Below, piece by piece: positions 55,832-63,717 of a DNA stretch of 64,000 nucleotides. The stretch lies in assembly GCF_019204005.1 (NCBI RefSeq), contig NZ_JAGSPA010000001.1, positions 310,001 to 374,000 on the forward strand, in the 5' to 3' direction. The stretch comes from Pacificimonas pallii. Lineage in GTDB: Bacteria; Pseudomonadota; Alphaproteobacteria; Sphingomonadales; Sphingomonadaceae. How positions within the stretch are numbered: the stretch's first letter is position 1; every line of letters begins with the position of its first letter. Position numbers and translations under genes: made by a program. The notes under the pieces are model-generated. The model had not been told where the DNA came from. It worked only from the letters and a program-made list of their open reading frames with translations, and searched no databases.

Positions 55832-58690
55832 ATGACAAAATTGCAGTTCCGTCACCTCCACACCTCCACGGCAATCATTGCGGCGCTTGGCTTGGCGCTC
55901 CCCGCCTTCGCACAGGACAGCGCGGAAACCGCCGCTGCGCAGTCTGCCAGCACTCCCAATGATGACGTCATCATTGTCACCGGATCGCGTATCCAGCGTA
56001 ACGATCTGGAGCTGTCGAGCCCTGTTACCGTGGTCTCCAACGAGGCCATCAAGCTGTCCGGCGCTGTCGGTGTCGAGGAATATCTGCGCGACATTCCGCA
56101 GGCCGTCACGGCGATCGGCAGCAATACGAACAATGGCAATGAAGGCGCGGCGACCGTCGACCTTCGCAATCTTGGCGAGGAGCGGACGCTTGTGCTTGTC
56201 GATGGCAAGCGCTTCGTGCCCTATGACGGCGACGGTATCGTCGATCTGAACATGATCCCGCCTGCCCTTGTCGAGCGCGTCGAGGTCGTCACCGGCGGTG
56301 CGTCGGCGGTGTATGGCTCCGACGCCATTTCCGGCGTCGTCAACTTCATCCTGCGCGACGATTTCGAGGGGCTGGAAGCCGAAGGCCTGATGAGCATCAG
56401 TGAGAAGGGCGATTCCCAATCCTACACGCTGTCCTTGACCGGCGGCCTGAATTTCGCGGGCGGGCGCGGCAACATCACTGTCAACGGCGGCTATGCGAAG
56501 CAGGAGGCCCTGTTTCAGGGTGACCGTGAATTCTCGCTGTTCGCGCTGGCGGCGGAGGATTTCGGGCCCGGCGGCAGCGCCACCACACCAAACGGCTTTG
56601 TCGATCTTGGCGATGGCTTCCAGTTCAATGCGAATGGCGACCTCATCGCCGACGCGGTCGACCCGGCGCGCTTCAACTTCAACCCGTTCAACCTGCTGCA
56701 GGCGCCGCATGAAAAATACACCGCGACCGCCGTCGCCAAGTACGAATTCTCCGACTCGCTGGAGGCATTCGGCCGGTTTTCCTATGCGGAGAGCGAGGTC
56801 CGAACGATCATCGCGCCGACGGGGACATTCTTTTTCCCGTTCGAGCTCAATTACGAGACAAATCCGTTCATCAGCGATCAGGCGCGCAGCATCTTCGCGG
56901 CGCAGGATACGACGCCCGGCGATGACTCGATCACGTTTGGCTATGGCCGCCGTCTGACCGAACTCGGCACGCGCGATTCAGTATATTCCAACGCCGCATG
57001 GCAGGGTGTCGGCGGCCTGCGCGGCAAATTTGGCAGCAACCTCAAATGGGAGGTCTTCGCGCAATATGCCGAAACCGACCGCTCTCAGCAGTTTCTGAAT
57101 GACGTTTCCTTCAACGAGGCGCAGCAGGCTATCCTCGTTGTCGACGATGGCGGCGGCCCCGTTTGCCGTGATGCCTCCAATAGCTGTGTGCCCGCCAATA
57201 TTTTCGGCCCCGGCAACCTGTCGGCGGCGGCGGGCGATTTCATCCGCCTTGATCTGCGGGAAGACAATAAGACCTCGCAATTCGTGGTCGGCGGCTTCCT
57301 TTCCGGCGACCTCCCCTTCGCGATCTCCGAGACGCCGGGTGCGTTCGTGGTCGGTGCGGAGTATCGCAAGGAAGATTATGAGGCGATCCCTGACGACAAT
57401 CTCGCTCAGGGCAACAGCATCGGCTTCGGCTCCTCGACACCCGTCAATGCGAATTACGACGTCAAGGAAGTCTACGGCGAGATCAACATTCCCATTCTGG
57501 AAGACCGCCCGTTCTTCGAAAGCCTGTCGATCGAAGGCGGCGTCCGCTACTCCGACTATCAGAATGAGGTGACAACGCTGGGCGTCAGCAACAGCTTTTC
57601 CAACTGGTCCTACAAAATTGGCGCGGAATGGAGCCCCGTTTCAGATCTGCGGTTCCGGGCCGCGTTCCAGCGGGCCGTGCGCGCGCCGAACCTGAACGAG
57701 ATCGGCGAACCGCGGACACCGTCGACCGGCGATGCCAATTTCGACCCCTGTCAGGGTAGCAATCCCATCGGCAATGCGACGTTGACCGCGCTCTGCCTGG
57801 CAACCGGTGTACCGGCGGAAAATCTCGGTTCGGTTGGCGGGCCGATATCTGGCCAGATCAACAATTTCGTTGGCGGCACCGCCAATATCGTTCCTGAAAA
57901 GTCGAATACCTGGACAGTTGGTGTCGTGCTGACACCCACATTCCTGCCGGACTTCACGGCGACGGTCGATTATTTCGACATCACGGTGAACGATGCGATC
58001 CTGCAGGTGCCGGAGCAGTCGGTGCTCGATGCGTGCTACCTGATCGAGCAGGATGCGAGCGGTGCTTTCTGTAGCCTGATTGACCGCAACCCGCTGAACG
58101 GCCGCCTGATCGGCGGGACAGAGACCGGCGTTGACGTTCGTGTCCGCAACATCGGTTTCCTGCGTTCGCGCGGTATCGATGTCTCGGCCCGATATGGCAT
58201 CGATATCGGCGATGTCGGCACGATCGACCTTGGCGTGAATCTGACACGGCAGCTGCGTACGGATCTGCAATTCGCGGACCTGCTGCCGGTCAATGAATGC
58301 GAGGGCCTGGTCGGCACGACCTGCCTGCGCCCGGACCCGAAATGGCGCTGGACGCAGACAACCGCCTTCACGACCGGCGACTTCACCGTTCAGCTGCGCT
58401 GGCAGCACATTGGCAGCCTCACCAATGATAATGTTGCGTTCGGCGTTGCGGATGCCAGCGACTTCGTCGTACCAAAGATCGGATCGTTCGATTATTTCGA
58501 CCTGACCTCGCGCTTCCGCGTGGCGGACCAGATCGAATTCCGCGCAGGCGTTAATAATTTGTTCGACAAGTCACCGCCCGTTGTCGGCAATGACTATGGC
58601 GGCACGGCGGAAAATAGCGGCAACACCTATCCGGGTACCTATGACCCGATCGGTCGCAGCTTCTTCATCGGCGCCACGCTGACCTACTGA
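55832..58690 (+). CDS. Large TonB-dependent receptor with four paired cysteines
   Basis: A 952-residue outer-membrane receptor. After a signal peptide (IIAALGLALPAFAQ) comes the plug, starting with the TonB-box region DDVIIVTGSRIQRND and including TVDLRNLGEERTLVLVDGKR and GGASAVYGSDAISGVVNFIL. The barrel ends in Tyr (FFIGATLTY). Four close cysteine pairs, at 445/452, 640/655, 735/747 and 823/831, lie in presumed outer loops and probably form disulfides. Receptors of this GSRI type are often annotated for peptide or complex nutrient uptake, but the ligand is unknown. The ATG at 55832 is chosen over an open GTG at 55724 because the signal peptide begins there. A strong terminator follows. Confidence 0.9.
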   Translation: MTKLQFRHLHTSTAIIAALGLALPAFAQDSAETAAAQSASTPNDDVIIVTGSRIQRNDLELSSPVTVVSNEAIKLSGAVGVEEYLRDIPQAVTAIGSNTNNGNEGAATVDLRNLGEERTLVLVDGKRFVPYDGDGIVDLNMIPPALVERVEVVTGGASAVYGSDAISGVVNFILRDDFEGLEAEGLMSISEKGDSQSYTLSLTGGLNFAGGRGNITVNGGYAKQEALFQGDREFSLFALAAEDFGPGGSATTPNGFVDLGDGFQFNANGDLIADAVDPARFNFNPFNLLQAPHEKYTATAVAKYEFSDSLEAFGRFSYAESEVRTIIAPTGTFFFPFELNYETNPFISDQARSIFAAQDTTPGDDSITFGYGRRLTELGTRDSVYSNAAWQGVGGLRGKFGSNLKWEVFAQYAETDRSQQFLNDVSFNEAQQAILVVDDGGGPVCRDASNSCVPANIFGPGNLSAAAGDFIRLDLREDNKTSQFVVGGFLSGDLPFAISETPGAFVVGAEYRKEDYEAIPDDNLAQGNSIGFGSSTPVNANYDVKEVYGEINIPILEDRPFFESLSIEGGVRYSDYQNEVTTLGVSNSFSNWSYKIGAEWSPVSDLRFRAAFQRAVRAPNLNEIGEPRTPSTGDANFDPCQGSNPIGNATLTALCLATGVPAENLGSVGGPISGQINNFVGGTANIVPEKSNTWTVGVVLTPTFLPDFTATVDYFDITVNDAILQVPEQSVLDACYLIEQDASGAFCSLIDRNPLNGRLIGGTETGVDVRVRNIGFLRSRGIDVSARYGIDIGDVGTIDLGVNLTRQLRTDLQFADLLPVNECEGLVGTTCLRPDPKWRWTQTTAFTTGDFTVQLRWQHIGSLTNDNVAFGVADASDFVVPKIGSFDYFDLTSRFRVADQIEFRAGVNNLFDKSPPVVGNDYGGTAENSGNTYPGTYDPIGRSFFIGATLTY

Positions 58691-58702
58691 TCGGAGAGCG
58701 AC

Positions 58703-58744
58703 AAAAAGGGGCGGTGCGCATCGACACGCACCGCCCCTTTTTTT
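58703..58744 (+). terminator. Strong intrinsic terminator after the second TonB receptor
   Basis: A perfect 16-bp stem including the A5/T5 ends (58703-58718 with 58727-58742), an 8-base loop and seven T in a row. It ends the receptor transcript. The A-tract on the other side means it may also stop transcripts coming from ahcY. Confidence 0.92.
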
Positions 58745-58875
58745 ATCACAGGCGAGACTTAAGCCTCGTTCATCTCGCACCCGCCAAAGGACCAATCACG
58801 GCTTTTGCAGCAGCCAGATTGTGCCCTTCGGCAATTTTCGCCGTGAACGGGGGCCAGCAAGTTCCGCAGGCGCGG

Positions 58876-60264
58876 CTAGTAGCGATACTCGTCCGCCTTG
58901 AACGGCCCCTCAAGCGGGACGCCGATATAGCTGGCCTGTTCCTCGGTCAGCGTGCTCAGCTTCACGTTCAGCTTTTCAAGGTGCAGGCGCGCGACCTTCT
59001 CATCCAGATGCTTCGGCAGCACGTAGACCTGGTTCTTATATTCGTCGGACTTCGTCCAGAGCTCGATCTGCGCCAGCACCTGATTGGTGAAGCTCGCCGA
59101 CATCACGAAGCTTGGATGACCCGTCGCGTTGCCCAGGTTCAGCAGGCGGCCCTGTGAAAGCAGCAATATGCGGTGGCCATCGGGGAACGTATACATGTCG
59201 ACCTGCGGCTTCACCTCGATCGTCTCCAGATTCTTCAGCGCGCCGACCTGAATCTCATTGTCGAAGTGACCGATATTCCCAACGATCGCCATATCCTTCA
59301 TCGCGCGCATATGCTCGATGGTGATGACGTCCTTATTGCCCGTCGTCGTGACGAAGATGTCGGCGACGGGAGCGGCTTCCTCCATCGTCGTTACGGCAAA
59401 GCCGTCCATGGCGGCCTGCAGCGCGCAGATCGGGTCGATTTCAGTGACCATCACGCGCGCACCGGCACCGCGCAGCGATGCTGCCGAGCCCTTGCCGACG
59501 TCGCCGTAACCCGCGACGACGGCCAGCTTGCCGGCCATCATCACGTCCGTGCCGCGGCGAATGCCATCGACCAGCGATTCCTTGCAGCCATATTTATTGT
59601 CGAACTTCGACTTGGTGACGCTGTCATTCACGTTGATCGCGGGAAAGGGCAGCTTGCCTTCTTTCGCCAGACCGTAAAGGCGCAGCACGCCCGTTGTCGT
59701 CTCTTCGGACACACCCTTGATATTGTCGCGCAGCCTGGTGAAGAATCCGGGCGATGCGGCCAGGCGCTTCTTCAGCACCTTCTGCATTTCCTCCTCTTCT
59801 TCATTCGTCGGCGCGGGCATGTCTTCGCCAGCTTCGATGCGGGCACCCCAGATGACATACATCGTCGCGTCGCCGCCATCATCCAGGATCAGGTTGCAGG
59901 GCTCGCCCTCCCACTGGAAAATATGGTCGACATATTCCCAATATTCCGCCAGCGTTTCGCCTTTCTTGGCAAAGACCGGCACGCCCGTCGCAGCGATGGC
60001 GGCGGCGGCATGATCCTGTGTCGAATAGATATTGCACGATGCCCAGCGCACTTCGGCGCCCAGCGCCGTCAGCGTCTCGATCAGCGCCGCCGTCTGGATC
60101 GTCATGTGCAGGCAGCCCGCAATGCGCGCGCCCTTCAGCGGCTTTGCCGCGCCATATTCTTCACGCGTGGCCATCAGGCCCGGCATTTCGGTTTCGGCGA
60201 TGTCGAGCTCGCGGCGGCCATATTCAGCGAGCGAAATGTCAGCAATAATCGAATCATTAGCCAC
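58876..60264 (-). CDS. ahcY: S-adenosylhomocysteine hydrolase
   Basis: Splits SAH to adenosine and homocysteine, clearing the inhibitor left by methyltransferases. The 462-residue protein has the catalytic region [20 protein letters not shown], the NAD-binding Rossmann loop [17 protein letters not shown] and the C-terminal KADEYRY. It also has the ~40-residue insert typical of the bacterial/plant form ([15 protein letters not shown]). The start is GTG at 60264 with AAGGAG seven bases upstream. A promoter and a palindromic operator lie immediately upstream. Confidence 0.97.
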   Translation of the reverse strand: MANDSIIADISLAEYGRRELDIAETEMPGLMATREEYGAAKPLKGARIAGCLHMTIQTAALIETLTALGAEVRWASCNIYSTQDHAAAAIAATGVPVFAKKGETLAEYWEYVDHIFQWEGEPCNLILDDGGDATMYVIWGARIEAGEDMPAPTNEEEEEMQKVLKKRLAASPGFFTRLRDNIKGVSEETTTGVLRLYGLAKEGKLPFPAINVNDSVTKSKFDNKYGCKESLVDGIRRGTDVMMAGKLAVVAGYGDVGKGSAASLRGAGARVMVTEIDPICALQAAMDGFAVTTMEEAAPVADIFVTTTGNKDVITIEHMRAMKDMAIVGNIGHFDNEIQVGALKNLETIEVKPQVDMYTFPDGHRILLLSQGRLLNLGNATGHPSFVMSASFTNQVLAQIELWTKSDEYKNQVYVLPKHLDEKVARLHLEKLNVKLSTLTEEQASYIGVPLEGPFKADEYRY

Positions 60265-60302
60265 GTCGGGGCTCCTTCATGTGGGGGGTTTTCTACACTC
60301 GC

Positions 60303-60331
60303 CACATAAGGATCATCACGGCCAAGGGCAA
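60303..60331 (-). promoter_or_regulatory. Promoter of ahcY
   Basis: The minus strand reads TTGCCC (60326-60331), a 17-base spacer and TATGTG (60303-60308). The predicted start is near 60296, giving a leader of only about 32 bases. That leaves no room for a riboswitch. Confidence 0.65.
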
Positions 60332-60351
60332 ATATAAAGACTGCTTTATAT
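60332..60351 (-). promoter_or_regulatory. Palindromic operator next to the ahcY -35 element
   Basis: ATATAAAG-ACTG-CTTTATAT is a perfect 8+4+8 palindrome directly abutting the -35. It looks like the site of a homodimeric helix-turn-helix regulator. From memory, and without certainty, it resembles operators of SahR, an ArsR-family regulator of the SAM/SAH cycle. No such regulator gene is in the window. Confidence 0.6.
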
Positions 60352-60371
60352 GACCGCGTGGCAGCTGCGGA

Positions 60372-60935
60372 TCAGGCGCGCCCGCTGGTGGCGGACAGCA
60401 GCGATACGTCGATACCCGCAACCTCAAAGGCTCTGGGCCAGCGCGTCTCGACCGGCGTATCGAAGATAATCTCCTGCTCACCCGGCACATTCATCCAGCC
60501 GTGGCGGGTCAGCTCCCCTTCCAGCTGCCCCTCGCCCCAGCCGGTATAGCCCAGCGCGATCAGCCAGTGTTTCGGACCCTTGCCCGCGCCGATGTCGCGC
60601 AGGATATCCAGCGTCGCGGTCAGTGACCAGCGGTTCGCGACATTCAATGTGCCCTGGCCCTCATAGTCCGTGGAATGCACCACGAAGCCGCGTGCAGGCT
60701 CCACAGGTCCGCCCGAATAGACGGGCGCGTCGTCCATTTCGGAATGGTCGATATCGAGCTGGTCCATCAGCCCGCGGGCGTCCACATCGCCGCGAATATG
60801 GTTCACGACAATGCCGAGCGCGGATTCGTCATCATGCGCGCACATGGCGATGACGGCACGATCGAAACGATCATCGCCCATGCCGGGCATGGACAGAAGC
60901 AGCTGGCCGGAGAGGAAAGGAGGTTGATCGGTCAT
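60372..60935 (-). CDS. YqgE/AlgH family protein (UPF0301)
   Basis: A 187-residue cytoplasmic protein of the widespread UPF0301 family. It shows the N-terminal signature LSGQLLLSMPGMGDDRFDRA, the CAHDDESALGIVVN segment and the later ALGYTGWGEGQLEGEL. The molecular function is not firmly known; AlgH affects alginate regulation in Pseudomonas. It lies upstream of ahcY on the same strand, but the ahcY promoter and operator separate them. Confidence 0.9.
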   Translation of the reverse strand: MTDQPPFLSGQLLLSMPGMGDDRFDRAVIAMCAHDDESALGIVVNHIRGDVDARGLMDQLDIDHSEMDDAPVYSGGPVEPARGFVVHSTDYEGQGTLNVANRWSLTATLDILRDIGAGKGPKHWLIALGYTGWGEGQLEGELTRHGWMNVPGEQEIIFDTPVETRWPRAFEVAGIDVSLLSATSGRA

Positions 60936-61033
60936 TTGGTCAACATAAGCACTGATCTGCGCTCGCCAAGGTGAAACGGTGCCGCTAGCAGGGAAACAGG
61001 ACCCACCGATCAGACAAGCAGGAGATCATCATC

Positions 61034-61516
61034 ATGGCCGTATCCGTAGGCGACAAGGTTCCCAGTGCACAGCTGACGCAGATGACCGCTGACGGCCCGC
61101 GTCCCGTCGCCACAGACGAATATTTCAAGGACCGCACGGTGGCATTCTTCGCCGTTCCCGGTGCCTTCACACCGACGTGCAGTGCCAAGCATCTGCCCGG
61201 TTTCATTGAAAAATCGGATGATATGAAGGCCAAGGGCGTCGACGAGATCGCCTGCATGTCCGTCAATGACACATTCGTCATGGATGCATGGGGGAAAAGC
61301 GCGGATGCGGACGGTAAGGTCACGATGCTAGCTGATGGCAATGGCGATTTCACCAAGGCGCTCGGCCTGACGCTCGATGCTTCCGGCTTCGGCATGGGGC
61401 AGCGTTCGCAGCGCTTTTCGATGATCGTCAGGGATGGCACTGTCGCCGAACTCAACGTCGAAGCGCCGGGCGATTTTCGCGTCTCGAGCGCTGAGCACAT
61501 GCTCGGGCAGCTTTAA
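61034..61516 (+). CDS. Peroxiredoxin, Prx5/AhpE-type (TSA family)
   Basis: A 160-residue thiol peroxidase that reduces H2O2 and organic peroxides. The peroxidatic Cys49 is in VPGAFTPTCSAKHLP, the diagnostic Prx5 motif. A second cysteine (Cys74 in EIACMSVND) matches the position in glutaredoxin-dependent bacterial homologues. GCAGGAG precedes the ATG. Its TAA is followed after three bases by the AMP nucleosidase start in the same frame. Confidence 0.93.
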   Translation: MAVSVGDKVPSAQLTQMTADGPRPVATDEYFKDRTVAFFAVPGAFTPTCSAKHLPGFIEKSDDMKAKGVDEIACMSVNDTFVMDAWGKSADADGKVTMLADGNGDFTKALGLTLDASGFGMGQRSQRFSMIVRDGTVAELNVEAPGDFRVSSAEHMLGQL

Positions 61517-61519
61517 CCC

Positions 61520-62965
61520 TTGGGCGTCACGGCTGCGGAGATCGTCAACCAGCTGGAGGACGCATATCGCGCCAGCACCGAACGGCTTCGCAGTGCCCTG
61601 CGGGAATTTATCCGTACCGGAGCGCGGCCCGATCCGGTGCTGCGCGCCGATGGCGGCTTTGCCTATCCGGAAATCCGCATCGAATATAATGGTGCGGAGC
61701 CGCAGGCCACGAGCGCGCTCCGTTCCTTCGGGCGCCTATCGAGCGCAGGCCTGTTCGCGTCCACGGTCACCCGCCCCGCGCTCTTCCGCAAATATCTTGA
61801 GGCGCAGCTGTCCATTCTGATGGAAAAATACGGTGTTACGCCCACCGCCGCGTTGAGTCGGCAGGAAATTCCGTTTCCCTACGTCATCGATGGCAGCGAT
61901 CTGGATGCGGGCAGCGTCACGACCGCCGATATCGCGCGCTGGTTTCCAACCACGGAACTTGCGCATATCGGCGATGAAGTGGCGGACGGCACATGGGATG
62001 CGCAGCGCAGCGGCCACAGTCCGCTGGCATTGTTCGACGCGCTGCGCACCGATTTCAGTCTGGCCCGGCTCCAGCATTACACCGGTACGCCGGTCGAACA
62101 TGTGCAGCGCTATCTGCTGTTCACCAATTATCAGAGATATGTCGAGGAATTCGTCCGCTGGGGCGCGGGCCAGCTGAAGGCGGGCGGGCGCTATTCCCTG
62201 CTGTCCGGACCCGGCGGCATGCGGCTGACACCCGAAACCGCGGACCCGGCCAATCTGCCCGACATGACCGCGGCGCGAAAATCGCAAATGCCCGCCTATC
62301 ATCTTGTGGCGGAGAACGGCACGGGAATCAGCATCGTCAATATCGGCGTCGGCCCTTCCAATGCGAAAACCATCACCGACCATCTGGCGGTGCTGAGGCC
62401 AGAGGCATGGCTGATGATCGGCCATTGCGGCGGGCTGCGCGATAGTCAGCGCATCGGCGATTATGTTCTGGCCCATGCCTATCTGCGCGACGACCATGTG
62501 CTGGACCCGGTGCTGCCGCCCGAGATCCCCATCCCGCCCATCGCCGAGGTGCAGCAGGCCTTCTGGAGCGCCGCCGAACAGATCAGCGGTGAGGAGCCGG
62601 AGGCGCTGAAACGGCGCATGCGCACCGGAACGATCGTCACCACCGACGACCGAAACTGGGAATTGCGCTATTCGGAATCCGCACTGCGTTTCTCGCAATC
62701 AAGAGCCGTCGGCATCGACATGGAATCGGCGACCATCGCCGCGCAGGGTTACCGCTACCGCGTCCCCTACGGCACGCTCCTGTGCGTCAGCGACAAGCCG
62801 CTGCATGGTGAACTCAAACTTCCCGGTCAGGCCAACCGCTTTTACGAACGCGCCGTCCGCGAACATATCGACATCGGCATCGCCGCCGTCGATGCGCTGC
62901 GCGATTTCGGTCCAAAGCTGCACAGCCGCAAGCTGAGGGCCTTCGACGAACCGGCGTTTCGGTAA
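61520..62965 (+). CDS. amn: AMP nucleosidase
   Basis: Hydrolyses AMP to adenine and ribose-5-phosphate, controlling adenylate pools. The 481-residue product aligns by eye along its whole length with E. coli Amn: FSLARLQHYTGTPVEH, NIGVGPSNAKTITDHLAVLR, IGHCGGLRDSQRIGDYVLAH, TDDRNWELRYS, and the C-terminus LHSRKLRAFDEPAFR. The start must be TTG at 61520, since the in-frame stop of the peroxiredoxin gene lies only 3 bases earlier and no ATG follows until far inside the conserved region. No clear ribosome binding site is seen, so translation may depend on the upstream gene. Confidence 0.95.
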   Translation: MGVTAAEIVNQLEDAYRASTERLRSALREFIRTGARPDPVLRADGGFAYPEIRIEYNGAEPQATSALRSFGRLSSAGLFASTVTRPALFRKYLEAQLSILMEKYGVTPTAALSRQEIPFPYVIDGSDLDAGSVTTADIARWFPTTELAHIGDEVADGTWDAQRSGHSPLALFDALRTDFSLARLQHYTGTPVEHVQRYLLFTNYQRYVEEFVRWGAGQLKAGGRYSLLSGPGGMRLTPETADPANLPDMTAARKSQMPAYHLVAENGTGISIVNIGVGPSNAKTITDHLAVLRPEAWLMIGHCGGLRDSQRIGDYVLAHAYLRDDHVLDPVLPPEIPIPPIAEVQQAFWSAAEQISGEEPEALKRRMRTGTIVTTDDRNWELRYSESALRFSQSRAVGIDMESATIAAQGYRYRVPYGTLLCVSDKPLHGELKLPGQANRFYERAVREHIDIGIAAVDALRDFGPKLHSRKLRAFDEPAFR

Positions 62966-62994
62966 AGCTCACATAGAAGCAGAGCCAACTGCGG

Positions 62995-63396
62995 TCAGGT
63001 TCTGACCATCGCAGATCGAATATCAGTCTGCGAGAAATCGTCGCCCACAAACAGCAGTGGTGCATTTAATTCACGCGCAAGCGCGTAGGAAAAGCAATCA
63101 CCAAAGTTCAGTTTCGCCGGATGACGCGTCCGGCCAAAACGGTCGAAGGCAGCCTTCGCCAATTCGAGCTGTTCCGACGTGAACGGAACGCTCATTGCAC
63201 CAATCCGCTCTAGAAACGCTTGAAGACGCTCTACACCCGCCTCAATGCCCTTGCGAGTGACGACGACATGCAGTTCAAGTTCCGTTGCCGTTGAAATCGC
63301 GACCTCCGATGCTGTGGAAATCCGGTCGATAATGTTCTCGTAATCAGGTTCCTTCAGCAGGATCGCGATCAAAACCGAACTATCGAGAATAATCAA
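62995..63396 (-). CDS. vapC: VapC-type PIN-domain toxin RNase
   Basis: A 133-residue PIN-domain ribonuclease, the toxin of a type II toxin-antitoxin pair. The acidic active-site residues are present: Asp5 in IILDSSVLIA, Glu39 in TATELELH, Asp100 in NFGDCFSYALA and Asp119 in VGDDF. It is probably active. The start is TTG at 63396 inside a TTGA overlap with the vapB stop. A weak start in a coupled position fits the need to keep toxin below antitoxin. VapC targets are usually tRNAs or rRNA; which one here is unknown. Confidence 0.93.
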   Translation of the reverse strand: MIILDSSVLIAILLKEPDYENIIDRISTASEVAISTATELELHVVVTRKGIEAGVERLQAFLERIGAMSVPFTSEQLELAKAAFDRFGRTRHPAKLNFGDCFSYALARELNAPLLFVGDDFSQTDIRSAMVRT

Positions 63397-63647
63397 CGCG
63401 GAAGGCCATATTCGTCATACATTTCCGCGTCGATTTGTTCCCTGGTGAGACCCTTCGGCGGATCAGGCCAAGACAACACCATAGCCAATAGGTCGCGGCG
63501 CTTGTTCGTCGCATCCTCGCTATTTTTCACACGGTTCAATCGCTCGGTAGCCGCCCGCTTCATGGCAAGGCTGATCGATTCACCGGTATGCGCCGCAAGT
63601 TCGCGGATCAACGCTTCGGTCTCTCGGTTTTTAATGTTCAGTGCCAT
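63393..63647 (-). CDS. vapB: VapB-type antitoxin
   Basis: An 84-residue antitoxin of the Rv0623/PSK-like group. It starts MALNIKNRETEALIRELAAH, has a ribbon-helix-helix-type DNA-binding N-terminus and ends in a toxin-binding C-terminal tail rich in Trp, Pro and Asp (LSWPDPPKGLTREQID). It overlaps vapC by 4 bases. The 19-bp inverted repeat in front of its start is the likely binding site for autoregulation. Confidence 0.9.
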   Translation of the reverse strand: MALNIKNRETEALIRELAAHTGESISLAMKRAATERLNRVKNSEDATNKRRDLLAMVLSWPDPPKGLTREQIDAEMYDEYGLPR

Positions 63648-63650
63648 GCG

Positions 63651-63699
63651 GAAACCCGGCTATAAAGACGTTTTGCAAATGTCTTTATAGCCGGGTTTC
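63651..63699 (-). promoter_or_regulatory. 19-bp perfect inverted repeat upstream of vapBC, likely operator
   Basis: GAAACCCGGCTATAAAGAC (63651-63669) and its exact complement (63681-63699) flank an 11-base centre, starting 3 bases before the vapB ATG. There is no T-tract on the minus strand, so it is not a normal terminator for the upstream peptidase gene. Position and symmetry fit a VapBC autoregulatory site. The inner half-site (TATAAAGAC/GTCTTTATA) shares TATAAAG with the ahcY operator, which may be chance. Confidence 0.7.
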
Positions 63700-63717
63700 T
63701 TCACGAACGCAATCCAG

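Noticed and set aside
60265-60371. A possible SAH or SAM riboswitch before ahcY
   Set aside because: The promoter leaves only about 32 bases of leader, which is too short for a known SAH or SAM aptamer; the palindrome lies upstream of the transcription start.
63651-63699. Terminator of the M2 peptidase gene
   Set aside because: The stem is perfect but has no T-tract on the minus strand and abuts the vapB start, so an operator role is preferred; a dual role is not excluded.
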